From Betaproteobacteria bacterium (GTDB lineage: Bacteria > Pseudomonadota > Gammaproteobacteria > Burkholderiales > SG8-39): a DNA stretch of 64,000 nucleotides. Below are positions 1 to 10,115 of the stretch, piece after piece; the first letter of the stretch is position 1, and every line of letters begins with the position of its first letter. Made by a program: the position numbers and the translations under genes. Below the pieces are notes generated by a model, which searched no databases, was not told the DNA's origin, and saw only the letters and a program-made list of their open reading frames with translations. The stretch covers positions 1 to 64,000 of the forward strand of contig CANKAJ010000006.1 in assembly GCA_947479645.1 (NCBI GenBank). Direction: 5' to 3'.

Positions 1-306
1 GAAGCGGTGTGTCACCGATCCGGTCGTGTCCCACGACTCATGGTCCTGCTCGGCGCAGCCCGAGACATAGATATGGACCAGCGGACTGTCCCTGAAGTCC
101 TGCATGGACTGATGCAGAAGCGAGAATAGTCCATCGGCGCTTTGTGCATCGGGCGAGGGAAAGTGGCCACCGAAGGTCGCCTGCGATACGGAGTCATAGA
201 CCAGGATGCCCAGTCCCGCGCCAAGCCGCTCGATGAGGATGTCTTCTCCATGGCATTCCGCGCAGGCGATCTTTCTCCAGGGGCCCTGCTCGATTGAAAT
301 GGACAT
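1..306 (-). CDS. CheD-like protein, partial (runs off left edge)
   Basis: Minus-strand frame open from ATG at 306 to the window edge: MSISIEQGPWRKIACAECHGEDILIERLGAGLGILVYDSVSQATFGGHFPSPDAQSADGLFSLLHQSMQDF... resembles the CheD core (LGxxxxVxLYD...H). Not in the ORF track in this frame because it is truncated. Confidence 0.35.
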   Translation of the reverse strand, partial: MSISIEQGPWRKIACAECHGEDILIERLGAGLGILVYDSVSQATFGGHFPSPDAQSADGLFSLLHQSMQDFRDSPLVHIYVSGCAEQDHESWDTTGSVTHRF

Positions 307-387
307 CAAATGCTTTCTTATTTGCGCAGAGTGGAGTTTGCCTTGAATTTATTCGCCTCGATCACAAACATTTGGTCCGGCGGCGAA

Positions 388-417
388 TTGCCAATAGCTG
401 GCTGTCACCGCTATAAT
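388..417 (+). promoter_or_regulatory. sigma70-type promoter of the toxin-antitoxin operon
   Basis: TTGCCA (388-393), 18-bp spacer, TATAAT (412-417), 31 bp before the antitoxin ATG. Confidence 0.55.
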
Positions 418-439
418 GCATCGCATCTGCAATGCATAA
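414..439. promoter_or_regulatory. inverted-repeat operator candidate
   Basis: TAATGCAT (414-421) N10 ATGCATAA (432-439), 7/8 arm complementarity, overlapping the -10 box. Confidence 0.45.
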
Positions 440-448
440 GGCGTGCCG

Positions 449-718
449 ATGAAAACTACGACCATCCCGCCATTGCGAGTGTCACCGGAACTCCGCAAGC
501 AAGCCGAAGCGGTCCTCGAAAAAGGGGAAACCCTGTCCGGGTTCGTGCTTGAGGCCGTGAACCGGAATATCGAATACCGCAAGTCCCGGCAGGCATTCAT
601 CGATCGGGGCCTGGCCAGCGCAGAGCAGGCACGCAAGACCGGAAAGTACATACCAGCCGAAAAAGTCCTCGCAAAGCTGGATCGCAGGCTGGCCAAGGCG
701 CGGCAGCGCGCAGCCTGA
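449..718 (+). CDS. antitoxin-like protein (YlcI/YnfO-type, ribbon-helix-helix-like N-terminus)
   Basis: ATG at 449 (MKTTTIPPLRVSPELRKQAEAVLEKGETLSGFVLEAV...), RHH-like N-terminus, directly upstream of a ParE-like toxin. Confidence 0.6.
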   Translation: MKTTTIPPLRVSPELRKQAEAVLEKGETLSGFVLEAVNRNIEYRKSRQAFIDRGLASAEQARKTGKYIPAEKVLAKLDRRLAKARQRAA

Positions 719-722
719 ATCA

Positions 723-1025
723 GTGGATCGCTACAACGTCCGGTTCACGCCGGAAGCCGAGGACGATCTGCTGTGCTTGTACGACTTTCTGCTGGAAAAG
801 GATCTTAATGCTGCCGAAAAGGCGCTGGATACCATCAAGGCGGCAGTTGAATTGCTTCGATTTTCGCCCTTCTCCTGCCGCAAGGCGCTGCCTGACACGC
901 CGTTCCTCAGGGAACTCGTCATCCCGTTTGGTTCGGCTGGTTATGTGGCGTTGTTTGAAATCGAAACGGGAAACGTTGTCAGCATCCTGGCGGTTCGGCA
1001 TCAGCGGGAGGATGATTATCAATAG
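723..1025 (+). CDS. type II toxin, RelE/ParE family
   Basis: MDRYNVRFTPEAEDDLLCLYDFLLEK...CRKALPDTPFLRELVIPFGSAGYVALFEIETGNVVSILAVRHQREDDY has the ParE pattern; 4-bp gap from the antitoxin. Confidence 0.78.
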   Translation: MDRYNVRFTPEAEDDLLCLYDFLLEKDLNAAEKALDTIKAAVELLRFSPFSCRKALPDTPFLRELVIPFGSAGYVALFEIETGNVVSILAVRHQREDDYQ

Positions 1026-1197
1026 ATGCTGGATGGTCTGGCATGGCCCATTATATTTCTGGATGTGCCGCCCCAACTCATGGATCGCATTATGAGCAAA
1101 GTTCTGCCGCAATTGCTGTAAAAGCTGGCAACTGAACCTGCGTGCCCGTCCGTTGGCTTTAGTGCGAAATTTCGTATATAGGGGCAGAGGGGGGCGA

Positions 1198-2151
1198 TTA
1201 CTCCGGCGTGATGCCGACTTTTCCGGCGAGGTCTGCATAAAACCGGGCCTGTTCGGCTATTGTCTTTGCGGTGAGTGCGGGAGGTGTTTTCGTAGCGGTC
1301 AACAGGATTTTGGCCAAGGACGCCTTTGCTTCCGTTGACTGCAGGGCCCGGGATACCGCGGCGTTCAGCCGGTCGATTATTTCCCTTGAAGTTCCCGAGC
1401 GAACGCTGAGCATATAACTCGGTCCGCGTATCTGGGCAAACCCGAGTTCCGCAAAGGTCGGGGAGTCGCGATACGCAGGCAGGCGCTGATCGCCGGTGAC
1501 CGCCAGAATCCGGACCCGGTCTCCCATCCCGGTCAGCGGGCCCTCGCCACCCACGCCGAGGTGAACTTCGCCCGCGAGCAGTGCCTGTAGGTAGGGACCA
1601 CCCCCGGTGTAGGGTACGTGGACCAGGTCAAGGCCGTGGTTCTGCATGATCATCAACACCGGAAAGCGTACCTGGACCACGGATGATCCGTAATTCAGCT
1701 TTCCCGGATTCGCCTTGGCATGGGCGATGAACTCGTTGAATGTTTTCCATGGCAATGTCGCGGAAGACGCGAGAAAGTATCTGCCCTCGGCAAGACCGGC
1801 CACCGGCACAATATCCTTGAATGGGTCGAAGCGAATATTCCTGGACGTCAGCGGCAGCAGCACCAGACCTTCGATGCCGATGACGGCTGCAGTGTGACCG
1901 TCGGCAGCGGCCTGCTTTGCGACATACTCGATGCCGATCAACTGGTTTGCACCCGTACGATTCTCGACGATGACTGGCTGCCCGAGAATCTTCGAAGTCT
2001 CGGTGGCGACGATCCGTCCCAGCAGGTCGGCCGTATTACCGGGAGTGGTGGGCACGACAAATCGCACAGGCCTGTTGGGATAGTCCTGTGCGGTGGCAGT
2101 GGCTGCGCACAATGCCAGTATGGCGCTGGCCAGTAATTGAATATGACGCAT
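1198..2151 (-). CDS. Bug/TctC family TTT substrate-binding receptor
   Basis: Signal peptide plus DYPNRPVRFVVPTTPGNTADLLGRIVA...VHVPYTGGGPYLQALLAGEV. Confidence 0.9.
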   Translation of the reverse strand: MRHIQLLASAILALCAATATAQDYPNRPVRFVVPTTPGNTADLLGRIVATETSKILGQPVIVENRTGANQLIGIEYVAKQAAADGHTAAVIGIEGLVLLPLTSRNIRFDPFKDIVPVAGLAEGRYFLASSATLPWKTFNEFIAHAKANPGKLNYGSSVVQVRFPVLMIMQNHGLDLVHVPYTGGGPYLQALLAGEVHLGVGGEGPLTGMGDRVRILAVTGDQRLPAYRDSPTFAELGFAQIRGPSYMLSVRSGTSREIIDRLNAAVSRALQSTEAKASLAKILLTATKTPPALTAKTIAEQARFYADLAGKVGITPE

Positions 2152-2207
2152 GGAAACTCCTAAAAAACATCTGCATGTACTTGCACGATCGAAGCCGAAT
2201 TACCCTG

Positions 2208-3221
2208 CTACCGCTCTCCCCTGATCCCGGCCTCGCGGGTCACCTTGGTCCATTTCCGGATTTCGGCGTCGATGTATGAGCCCATTTCTTCCGGTGTCTG
2301 CGGGGCGATGTCCACACCGATTTTTTCCAGTCTGGCGTGGATGTCCGGCGTGTTGAGGCCTTTGTTCAGTTCGGCATTGAGGCGCGCGATGACTGGCTTG
2401 GGCACGCCGGCGGTGGTTTCAATGCCATTCCACAGTTGCACCTCGTATCCGGGCAGGGTCTCGGCAACGGTGGGAATGTCCGACATCTGCGGCGAGCGCT
2501 TGAGGCTGCCGATGCCCAGCGCTCTCAACTTGCCGCTGCGGACGAACGACAGCAACGATGCTGCGGCCGGCAGGGATACCTGCACCAGGCCGGTCATGGT
2601 GTCGGTATTGGCCTGAGCCGTTCCCTTGTAGGGCACATGCACGAGTTTGATGCCGGCCATGGAGTTGAGCAGTTCACCGCCCAGATGGGCAGGCGAGCCG
2701 ACACCGGCCGAGGCGTAGTTGATGGTGCCGGGCTTTGCCTTGGCCAGCGCGATCAGTTCCTTCATGTTGTTGACCGGGAGTCCGGGATGGGTCACGACCA
2801 GCAGTGGTGTCGATCCCACCACCCCGACCGGCGCCAGGTCTCGCACGGAGTCGTAGGGGAGGTCGTTGTAGAGAACGGCGTTGGCCGTGAAGGCGAGTCC
2901 GACAGCTAGCAGTGTGTAACCGTCAGGCGTGGCCCGCGTGACGGCCAGCCCACCGGGAATCTGCCGGCCGCCGGCCTGGTTGTCGACGAAGACCTGCTGC
3001 CCCAGTCCTCTGGACATGCCTTCGGCGGCGATGCGCGCCACGATGTCGGCATTGCCGCCCACGGCGGTGGGAACGACAAAGCGGATGGGCTTGTTCGGGA
3101 AAGTTTGTACGGCAGCCTGCGTAGTGGTCTGCGCCGTGGCGGGTGTGCCCCCCGTGACCAGCAACGTGCAGCAAATCGCGCTGGCAAAGCGCTGTGCCAA
3201 TCGACTGCGCAAAATGAACAC
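2208..3221 (-). CDS. Bug/TctC family TTT substrate-binding receptor
   Basis: FPNKPIRFVVPTAVGGNADIVAR...HVPYKGTAQANTDTMTG. GTG start at 3221 preferred, because the ORF-track start overlaps the upstream gene. Confidence 0.9.
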   Translation of the reverse strand: MFILRSRLAQRFASAICCTLLVTGGTPATAQTTTQAAVQTFPNKPIRFVVPTAVGGNADIVARIAAEGMSRGLGQQVFVDNQAGGRQIPGGLAVTRATPDGYTLLAVGLAFTANAVLYNDLPYDSVRDLAPVGVVGSTPLLVVTHPGLPVNNMKELIALAKAKPGTINYASAGVGSPAHLGGELLNSMAGIKLVHVPYKGTAQANTDTMTGLVQVSLPAAASLLSFVRSGKLRALGIGSLKRSPQMSDIPTVAETLPGYEVQLWNGIETTAGVPKPVIARLNAELNKGLNTPDIHARLEKIGVDIAPQTPEEMGSYIDAEIRKWTKVTREAGIRGER

Positions 3222-3238
3222 GCCGGCACCCGGGAAAA

Positions 3239-4255
3239 TCAATTCTCCTCCGCCTTGATCCCCGCTTCCTTGATCACGCGTGCCCATTTCAGGATTTCGG
3301 ACTCGATGTAGGCGCCCAGTTCCTCGGGAGTGCTGGTTTCGATTTCCAGGCCGGCGCTGACCAGCCTGGTCCTGAGGTCGGGCGTGGTGAGGGCCTTGAC
3401 GATTTCAGTGTTGAGCCGCGCGACGACGGGCCTGGGGGTGCCGCCGGTGGTGATGATGCTGGTCCACAGTCTCGCCTCATAGCCGGGCACGGTTTCGGCG
3501 ATGGCGGCAATGTCTGGCAATTGTGGTGAGCGTTTGAGGCTGGCGATGCCCAAGGCCTTGAGTTTGCCGCTCTTCACGAACGACAGCAGGGATGAGGCCG
3601 CGGGAAAGGACAGTTGCACGACTCCGCTGACGGTATCGGTATTGCCCTGTGCCGTGGCCTTGTAGGGGACGTGCACCAGCTTGATGCCGGCCAGGGTGTT
3701 CAGCAGTTCGCCGCCGAGATTGGCCGGCGAACCGAGTCCGGCTGATGCGTAATTGATGGTGCCGGGCTTGGCCTTGGCCAGTGCGATCAGTTCTTTCATG
3801 TTGTTGGCGGGAAGGCCGGGATAGGCGACCAGCAACAGCGGCGCGGAACCGAGCAGGCTGACCGGCGCAAAATCGCGCACGGTGTCATAGGGAAGGGTGT
3901 ACAGACTGGGGGCAACCGTATGCGTCGATGCCGCCAGCATGATCGTGTAGCCGTCCGGCACTGCCTTGGCGACGATGCTGGTTCCGGGAATGTTTCTGCC
4001 GCCGGCCTGATTGTCCACATACACCGGCTGGCCCAATCCTCTGGCCATACCCTCGGCGGTGATGCGCGCGATGATATCGGCGTTGCCGCCCGCGGCGGAG
4101 GCGACGACCATGCGGATGGGTTTGCCCGGGTAGCTTTGCGCCGCAGTCTGAGTCGAAGTCTGCGCCATGGCCGGCATGCCCGCCGTCACCAATAGTGCAA
4201 GGATGATCGCTGTCGTGAATCTGCGTGAAACCCTGCTGCAGGACTGTGGCTCCAT
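3239..4255 (-). CDS. Bug/TctC family TTT substrate-binding receptor
   Basis: YPGKPIRMVVASAAGGNADIIARI...LVHVPYKATAQGNTDTVSG; close paralogue of its neighbours. Confidence 0.9.
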   Translation of the reverse strand: MEPQSCSRVSRRFTTAIILALLVTAGMPAMAQTSTQTAAQSYPGKPIRMVVASAAGGNADIIARITAEGMARGLGQPVYVDNQAGGRNIPGTSIVAKAVPDGYTIMLAASTHTVAPSLYTLPYDTVRDFAPVSLLGSAPLLLVAYPGLPANNMKELIALAKAKPGTINYASAGLGSPANLGGELLNTLAGIKLVHVPYKATAQGNTDTVSGVVQLSFPAASSLLSFVKSGKLKALGIASLKRSPQLPDIAAIAETVPGYEARLWTSIITTGGTPRPVVARLNTEIVKALTTPDLRTRLVSAGLEIETSTPEELGAYIESEILKWARVIKEAGIKAEEN

Positions 4256-4297
4256 TGCTCTCCTCCTTGCGGTGATTGTCGACAGAAACGGGTGAAC

Positions 4298-5305
4298 TTA
4301 CCGCTCCATTTCCACCTTGATTCCGGATTCCTTGATCACGCGCGCCCACTTCTTGATTTCGGCCTCGATGAAGGCAGCGAACTCTTCCGGGGTGCTCGGT
4401 TCGATTTCGACGCCCATGCTGACGAGTTTGGTTCTGATCTCGGGTGTGTTCAGGGCCTTCACGATTTCGGTGTTGAGCCGGGTGATGATGGGTTTGGGCG
4501 TGGCGCCCGGGGCGAGCACGCCGGTCCAGATGGTGGCCTGATAGCCTGGCACGCTCTCGGCCATGGCGGGGATATCCGGCGTCAGCGGCGAGCGTTTCGG
4601 ACTGGTGATGCCCAGTGCCTTCAATTTGCCGCTCTTGATTTGCGGCAATACCGATGAGGTGCTCGGAAAGGCCAGTTCGACTGTTCCGCCAATGACGTCG
4701 TTAAAGGCCTGCGCGGTGGTCTTGTAGGGCACATGCGTCAGCTTGATGCCGGCCAGCAGGTTGAGCAGTTCACCGGCAAGGTGGGCGGGTGAACCGTTGC
4801 CCGAGGTGGAAAAATTTAGCGAACCGGGTTTGGCCTTGGCCAGCGCGACCAGTTCCTTGATCGAGTTGGCGGAGACGCGCGGATTGGCGACCAGCAGTAT
4901 GGGCGTCGCCCCGACCATGCTGACCGCAGCGAAGTCACGCAGGGTGTCGTAGGGCAGGTCGCTGAACAGGCTGGGGTTCACCGAATGTGACGACGAAATC
5001 AGCATCAGCGTGTGACCATCGGCCGGCGCCTTGGCCACGATATTGCTGCCGATGGTGCTGCTGCCACCGGGCCGGTTGTCGACGAGGACCGGCTGGCCCA
5101 ATCCCTTGGCAATGAATTCACCGATGACGCGGGTCAGGATGTCGGCGTTGCCGCCCTGACCATAGGGCGTGACAATGCGGATCGGCTTGCTCGGATAGGT
5201 TTGCGCAGTGGCCACCGTGGACATTGTGGCCATCGTGGTAACGGCGAGCATGGTGCCGACAGTGATGGCGATTGCCGTGCCAAGTGTGTTTTTGAGTCGT
5301 GTCAT
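4298..5305 (-). CDS. Bug/TctC family TTT substrate-binding receptor
   Basis: MTRLKNTLGTAIAITVG... signal peptide; YPSKPIRIVTPYGQGGNADILTRV. Start trimmed to 5305. Confidence 0.9.
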   Translation of the reverse strand: MTRLKNTLGTAIAITVGTMLAVTTMATMSTVATAQTYPSKPIRIVTPYGQGGNADILTRVIGEFIAKGLGQPVLVDNRPGGSSTIGSNIVAKAPADGHTLMLISSSHSVNPSLFSDLPYDTLRDFAAVSMVGATPILLVANPRVSANSIKELVALAKAKPGSLNFSTSGNGSPAHLAGELLNLLAGIKLTHVPYKTTAQAFNDVIGGTVELAFPSTSSVLPQIKSGKLKALGITSPKRSPLTPDIPAMAESVPGYQATIWTGVLAPGATPKPIITRLNTEIVKALNTPEIRTKLVSMGVEIEPSTPEEFAAFIEAEIKKWARVIKESGIKVEMER

Positions 5306-5406
5306 TGCTTCTCCAGTCGTGTGTGCTTGCGGCAAGGCGCGGTTGCGCTGTAGCTCTGTATTCGGACGGCCGCAACTTGCCGTTGCGGCCGTGGCGCCTT
5401 GCAGCG

Positions 5407-7503
5407 TTACTTCTTCGCGTCGTAATCCTGGAAGCTTTTGCCTTCCGCCGCCAGTTTCAGCAGCAGCTTGGAGGGTTGCCACAACTGGCCCTGATAGCCC
5501 TTCTGGAAACGTTCAATCGCGGCGACCACGTTCTTCAGCCCCACGGTGTCGGCATAGAACATCGGCCCGCCCTTGTGGACCGGAAAGCCCCGTCCGGTCA
5601 GATAGGTGACGTCGATGTCGGAGGCGCGGATGGCGACGTCTTCCTCGAGGATTTTCGCGCCTTCATCGGCGAGGGCAAACATGTAGCGTTCGACGATCTC
5701 CGCCTCGCTGATGTCGCGCGGCGTGACGCCGAGCGACTTGCGGTGCGCGGCGATCAATGCGTCGACTTCCGGATCCTGCAGCGCCGTGCGCGAGTAACCG
5801 CCGCGGCCGTCGGCCTCGTAGCGATACCAGCCCTTGCCGACCTTCCAGCCAAAGCGGCCCTGTTCGCACAAGGCATCGGCGACGGGGTCGGGTGCAAAGG
5901 GCAGGCCCTGCTTCTTGCGCGACAGGCGGCCGCGCCAGCTCACGTCAATGCCCGAACCGTCGGAGGTCCGGAACGGGCCCATGGCCATGCCATAGGCGTA
6001 CATCGCGTCGTCGATCTGCTTGGGGCTGGCGCCTTCGTCCAGCATGACGTTGGCCTGCAGGCGCACCGGCTTCATCATGCGATTGCAGATGAAGCCGTCA
6101 CAGACGCGTGACAACACCGACACCTTGCCCAGGCGCTTGCCCAGATCCATGGTCGTCGCGATGACATCCGCTGCAGTCTTGGCACCGCGCACGACTTCGA
6201 GCAGACGCATGACATTGGCCGGTGCAAAGAAGTGCGCGCCGATGACGTCCTGCGGACGCTTGGTCATCGCCGCCATCTTGTCGATATCGAGTCCGGAGGT
6301 ATTGGAGGCGAGAATGGCACCGGGCTTGGCGATGGCATCCAGCGCCTTGAAGACTTCGCATTTCACGTCCAGATCTTCGAATACGGCTTCGACGATGATG
6401 TCGACCGTTGCGGCGGCATTGCGATCCAGTGTTGGGGTGATCAGCCCCATGCGCTTGTCCACGTCGGCCTGGGTGAGGCGACCCTTGGATGCCGTGGCCA
6501 TGTAATTGCGCTTGATGGTGGCGAGACCGCGATCGAGCGCTTCCTGGTTCGCTTCGATCAGGGTGACCGGTATGCCGGCGCTGGCGAAGCACATGGTGAT
6601 GCCGCCGCCCATGGTGCCGGCTCCGAGTACCGCGGCAGTCTTGATCGCTCGCTTGGGCGTGTCTGCGGGCACATCCGGCACCTTGGCTGCAGTACGCTCG
6701 GCAGCCGACACATAGCGCAGCGCTTTGGATTCCACGGTTTGCACGAACTCGCGCGATTTGTGATGCGCGTATTGCATGCCTTCCTCGTAGGGCATGGTGG
6801 AGGCGGCATTGATGCAGTCGAGAATAATGTTGCCCACCGTCATGCCACGCGGAAACTTGCGGTCATTGAAGGTCTTGCCGTCCGAGGCAGGAACGGGCAG
6901 ATCGCGCGTGCGGCGCACACCCTTGCCGGCGGCCAGCAGGCCTTCGGCAAATTTGATGGCGCCGGGTACCAGCGGGCCGTCGATGATTTCATCCACCAAA
7001 CCCGTGGTTTTTGCCTTGTCCAGTGGAATGACCTTGCCGCCGATCAGGATGTCTACGGTATTGTCCACGCCGACCAGACGCGGCAGCAGTTGCGTTCCGG
7101 GAGAGGCGACGCGGCCGATGTCGATTTCCGGAAATGAGATGCGCGTGCCCTTGGCGGCGATGCGGTAATGGCAGGCCAGGCCGAGAATGGGGCCACCGCC
7201 GACGGCGAATCCGCTCATTGCGGCGATGACCGGCTTTTTAATGCCGTCCAGCTGTCCCATCATGTCACCCAGCGTCGGATGGGCGGTGCCCTTGGGCGTG
7301 CCCATTTCCTTGATGTCAACGCCGGCGCTGAAGGCCTTGTCGGTGCCGGTGATGATGATGGCGCGCACGGCGGCGTCGGCGGCGGCTTTTTCCAGCGCGG
7401 CGAAAATCTCCGAGCGCACCGCATGGGAAAGGCTGTTCACGGGCGGATTGTTGAACTGGATGACGGCGACGGCGCCATGCACTGTGTATTCGGTTGCACT
7501 CAT
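5407..7503 (-). CDS. fused enoyl-CoA hydratase / 3-hydroxyacyl-CoA dehydrogenase
   Basis: N-terminal crotonase domain ([26 protein letters not shown]...), then a NAD-binding domain ([28 protein letters not shown]) and HCDH C-domain. Start trimmed to 7503. Confidence 0.92.
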   Translation of the reverse strand: MSATEYTVHGAVAVIQFNNPPVNSLSHAVRSEIFAALEKAAADAAVRAIIITGTDKAFSAGVDIKEMGTPKGTAHPTLGDMMGQLDGIKKPVIAAMSGFAVGGGPILGLACHYRIAAKGTRISFPEIDIGRVASPGTQLLPRLVGVDNTVDILIGGKVIPLDKAKTTGLVDEIIDGPLVPGAIKFAEGLLAAGKGVRRTRDLPVPASDGKTFNDRKFPRGMTVGNIILDCINAASTMPYEEGMQYAHHKSREFVQTVESKALRYVSAAERTAAKVPDVPADTPKRAIKTAAVLGAGTMGGGITMCFASAGIPVTLIEANQEALDRGLATIKRNYMATASKGRLTQADVDKRMGLITPTLDRNAAATVDIIVEAVFEDLDVKCEVFKALDAIAKPGAILASNTSGLDIDKMAAMTKRPQDVIGAHFFAPANVMRLLEVVRGAKTAADVIATTMDLGKRLGKVSVLSRVCDGFICNRMMKPVRLQANVMLDEGASPKQIDDAMYAYGMAMGPFRTSDGSGIDVSWRGRLSRKKQGLPFAPDPVADALCEQGRFGWKVGKGWYRYEADGRGGYSRTALQDPEVDALIAAHRKSLGVTPRDISEAEIVERYMFALADEGAKILEEDVAIRASDIDVTYLTGRGFPVHKGGPMFYADTVGLKNVVAAIERFQKGYQGQLWQPSKLLLKLAAEGKSFQDYDAKK

Positions 7504-7744
7504 GGAATGGGACTCCGTGATTTTTATGGGAAACAGGGGAGCGTCGTGCGCGAGGCAGGCGCTGGTACGATGTGTCAGTGTAAATTGTACTCTGCTGCGG
7601 GCGTGGCGGTTTGCGTCACGCTGCTGCGACAAGTGCCAAGTGACGGGTGGTTGCAGCAGGGTCTGGCGATGGGAGATGCATCCATCGCTTCTCTGCGATA
7701 CTTCGGGGAGGCAACGTCGGCGCATCGTCGTGAGGGCAACCAAC

Positions 7745-8800
7745 ATGAAAGGACAAGCAATGCATCACCGGCGGCATGCGATGTGGATTGCAACTGTACT
7801 GATTTCCCTGTTGCCCGCTTTGTTGCCTGGAGCGGTCCTTGCACAAGGCGGGACAATGGGCGTGACAGCGGGCGTGACAGCGGGCGTGGCGGCGGTCGAT
7901 GCCTATCCGACACGCCCTGTCACCATTGTGCTCGGCGTCGCTGCCGGCGCCTCCAACGACATCGAGACGCGTCTGTACGCGCAAAAACTGGGCGAGAGCC
8001 TGCGCCAGTCATTTCTGGTCGATTACAAACCGGGCGCGGGGCAGACCATTGCAGCCGCTTATGTTGCCAAGTCCGCGCCTGACGGCTACACGATTCTGAA
8101 TATCACGCCCAGTTTTACGCTCACGCCAGGTTTATACAAGGATCTGTCGTATGACCCGGTAAAGGATTTTGCGGCGGTTTCTCTGATGAGCAAGATGCCT
8201 TATTTGTTGCTGGTGACGCCGTCGCTGCCGGCAAAGTCCGTGGCTGAATTGGTGGCACTGGCCAGGGCCAGGCCGGGCCAGCTGAATTTCGGCACCGCCG
8301 GCGCCGGCGGCTTTCCGCATCTGGCTGGCGTGTGGCTGCAGGCGCTGACTGGCACCCGGCTGACTTTCATTCATTACAAGGGTGGCGCGCCGTCGTACAC
8401 GGCGCTGGTGGCCGGAGAAGTGCAGATCGGATTCGGCGGATTGGCCGCGGTCACGCCGTTAGTGCGAGCAGGCAAAATGCGCGCCATTGCATCGACCGGC
8501 AGCGAGCGTGCGCGGCTCTATCCGGATCTGCCCACGGTGGCCGAACAGGGCGTGCCGGGTTACGAGGCGAGCACCTGGCTGGCTTACGTCGTTGCGGCAA
8601 AGACGCCGGTTGCCATGGTCAACCGGCTGAATGCTGAATTTGCCAAAGTCGCCAGAGATGCCGACGTGGTAAAAAAGCTCATGCAGGACGGCGCTGACCC
8701 GGTCGGCGGTTCGACGGAACAATTGCGCCAGTTGATTGCGGCGGAAGCTGTCCGCTGGCGTAAACTAGTGCAGGATACGGGCATGAAACTGGAGGAATGA
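7745..8800 (+). CDS. Bug/TctC family TTT substrate-binding receptor
   Basis: MKGQAMHHRRHAMWIATVLISLLPALLPG...AYPTRPVTIVLGVAAGASNDIETR. Confidence 0.88.
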   Translation: MKGQAMHHRRHAMWIATVLISLLPALLPGAVLAQGGTMGVTAGVTAGVAAVDAYPTRPVTIVLGVAAGASNDIETRLYAQKLGESLRQSFLVDYKPGAGQTIAAAYVAKSAPDGYTILNITPSFTLTPGLYKDLSYDPVKDFAAVSLMSKMPYLLLVTPSLPAKSVAELVALARARPGQLNFGTAGAGGFPHLAGVWLQALTGTRLTFIHYKGGAPSYTALVAGEVQIGFGGLAAVTPLVRAGKMRAIASTGSERARLYPDLPTVAEQGVPGYEASTWLAYVVAAKTPVAMVNRLNAEFAKVARDADVVKKLMQDGADPVGGSTEQLRQLIAAEAVRWRKLVQDTGMKLEE

Positions 8801-8847
8801 GACGTGCGTTCAATCATCGACCAGCAACTTGAATTCATGGCAGCGCA

Positions 8848-9612
8848 ATGACTGAAATCGTAACGACAAGACAGGACAGCGTGCTGTGCGTCGGGTTCAA
8901 CCGGCCCGGCAAGAAGAACGCCATTACTTCCGACATGTATCTGGCGCTGATCGCGGCGCTGCAGTCGGCTTCGGCGGACGCCGGTGTGCGCGCGGTGCTG
9001 ATACACGGTTCGGATGAGGCCTTTACCGCCGGCAATGACCTCGCCGATTTTCTCGGCAAAAAGTCAATTGGCAAGCCGGCCTCGCACCAGTTCCTCGATG
9101 CGCTGATGAACTTCGACAAGCCCCTGATTGCCGCGGTGAGCGGGGTGGCCGTGGGGATAGGCACGACGCTGCTGCTGCATTGCGACTTCGTCTACGCATC
9201 CACCAGCGCGCGCCTGGCACTGCCCTTTGTCAATCTGGGGGTGGTGCCCGAGGCCGGGTCAACCTACCTGCTGACGCGGCTGGCGGGCTATCAGCGTGCC
9301 GCTGAGCTGATGCTGCTCGGTGAGCCGTTCAGCGCGGAGAAGGCGAAGGAAGTCGGTCTGGTCAACGAGGTGGTAGCGCCGGACAGACTGATGGAAACGG
9401 CGCTGGCCACGGCGCGCAAGCTCGCGCAAAAGCCGCCCGCGGCGGTACGCCTCACCAAGGCGCTGATGAAGCAGGGCACCGCCGCCGCGGCCACCCAGGC
9501 GAACGCGGCGGAACTGAAGCTGTTTGCCGAGCGCCTGGGTTCGCCGGAAGCGAAGGAAGCCATGACGGCATTCCTCGAAAAACGCAAACCCGATTTCAGT
9601 CAGTTCGACTGA
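8848..9612 (+). CDS. enoyl-CoA hydratase/isomerase (crotonase superfamily)
   Basis: VLCVGFNRPGKKNAITSDMYLAL...VSGVAVGIGTTLLLHCDFVYAS...NLGVVPEAGSTYLL. Confidence 0.92.
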   Translation: MTEIVTTRQDSVLCVGFNRPGKKNAITSDMYLALIAALQSASADAGVRAVLIHGSDEAFTAGNDLADFLGKKSIGKPASHQFLDALMNFDKPLIAAVSGVAVGIGTTLLLHCDFVYASTSARLALPFVNLGVVPEAGSTYLLTRLAGYQRAAELMLLGEPFSAEKAKEVGLVNEVVAPDRLMETALATARKLAQKPPAAVRLTKALMKQGTAAAATQANAAELKLFAERLGSPEAKEAMTAFLEKRKPDFSQFD

Positions 9613-9624
9613 GGAAGCGCCGCG

Positions 9625-10005
9625 ATGACCTCACGGGCATGCTTTTCTCAACCCACTGCCGCTGCCACCATCGCGAGCATGGCGATCATGGTGATATTGG
9701 CGGCAGCGCTGGCATTGGCCGTGGTGCCGGCGGCCGCGGATGTCTTTGTATGGAAAGACCCGCAAACCGGCCGCACCCGTATGAGCAACATCGCGCCACC
9801 ATGGGTGCGTGAACCGCAACCCGGTCAGCGTGCACCGAAGGTTGAAGTGATACGCGAGCGCACGGTGATTGATGTGCAGGCGTCATTCGCCACGCCGCAG
9901 GCGCCTGCCAAGCCCTCAGAGAAGCAGATGGCAATGGGCAAGCGCGCGCAACCGCCTGCTGTCGTTGCTCCGGCAGCCGCGGCCGACACGGAAGAGGAAG
10001 ACTGA
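9625..10005 (+). CDS. DUF4124-like secreted protein
   Basis: Signal/TM segment then VFVWKDPQTGRTRMSNIAPPW, typical of DUF4124. Confidence 0.55.
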   Translation: MTSRACFSQPTAAATIASMAIMVILAAALALAVVPAAADVFVWKDPQTGRTRMSNIAPPWVREPQPGQRAPKVEVIRERTVIDVQASFATPQAPAKPSEKQMAMGKRAQPPAVVAPAAAADTEEED

Positions 10006-10115
10006 GCAGGTCAGGTTCTGCCTTTTCAATATGCTCAAATTCATCTTCAGTGAATTCAAGCTAAAAGCAATTGACAGTCATTGTTATCGAATCAATGAAA
10101 AAAGGGGGAAGTGAA

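Noticed and set aside
12-251. Minus-strand ORF of 79 aa
   Set aside because: Its frame is out of register with the more protein-like truncated CheD-like ORF covering the same bases; low-complexity composition typical of a shadow ORF.
720-1238. 172-aa minus-strand ORF opposite the toxin gene
   Set aside because: Antisense shadow of the toxin; no recognisable domain and biased composition.
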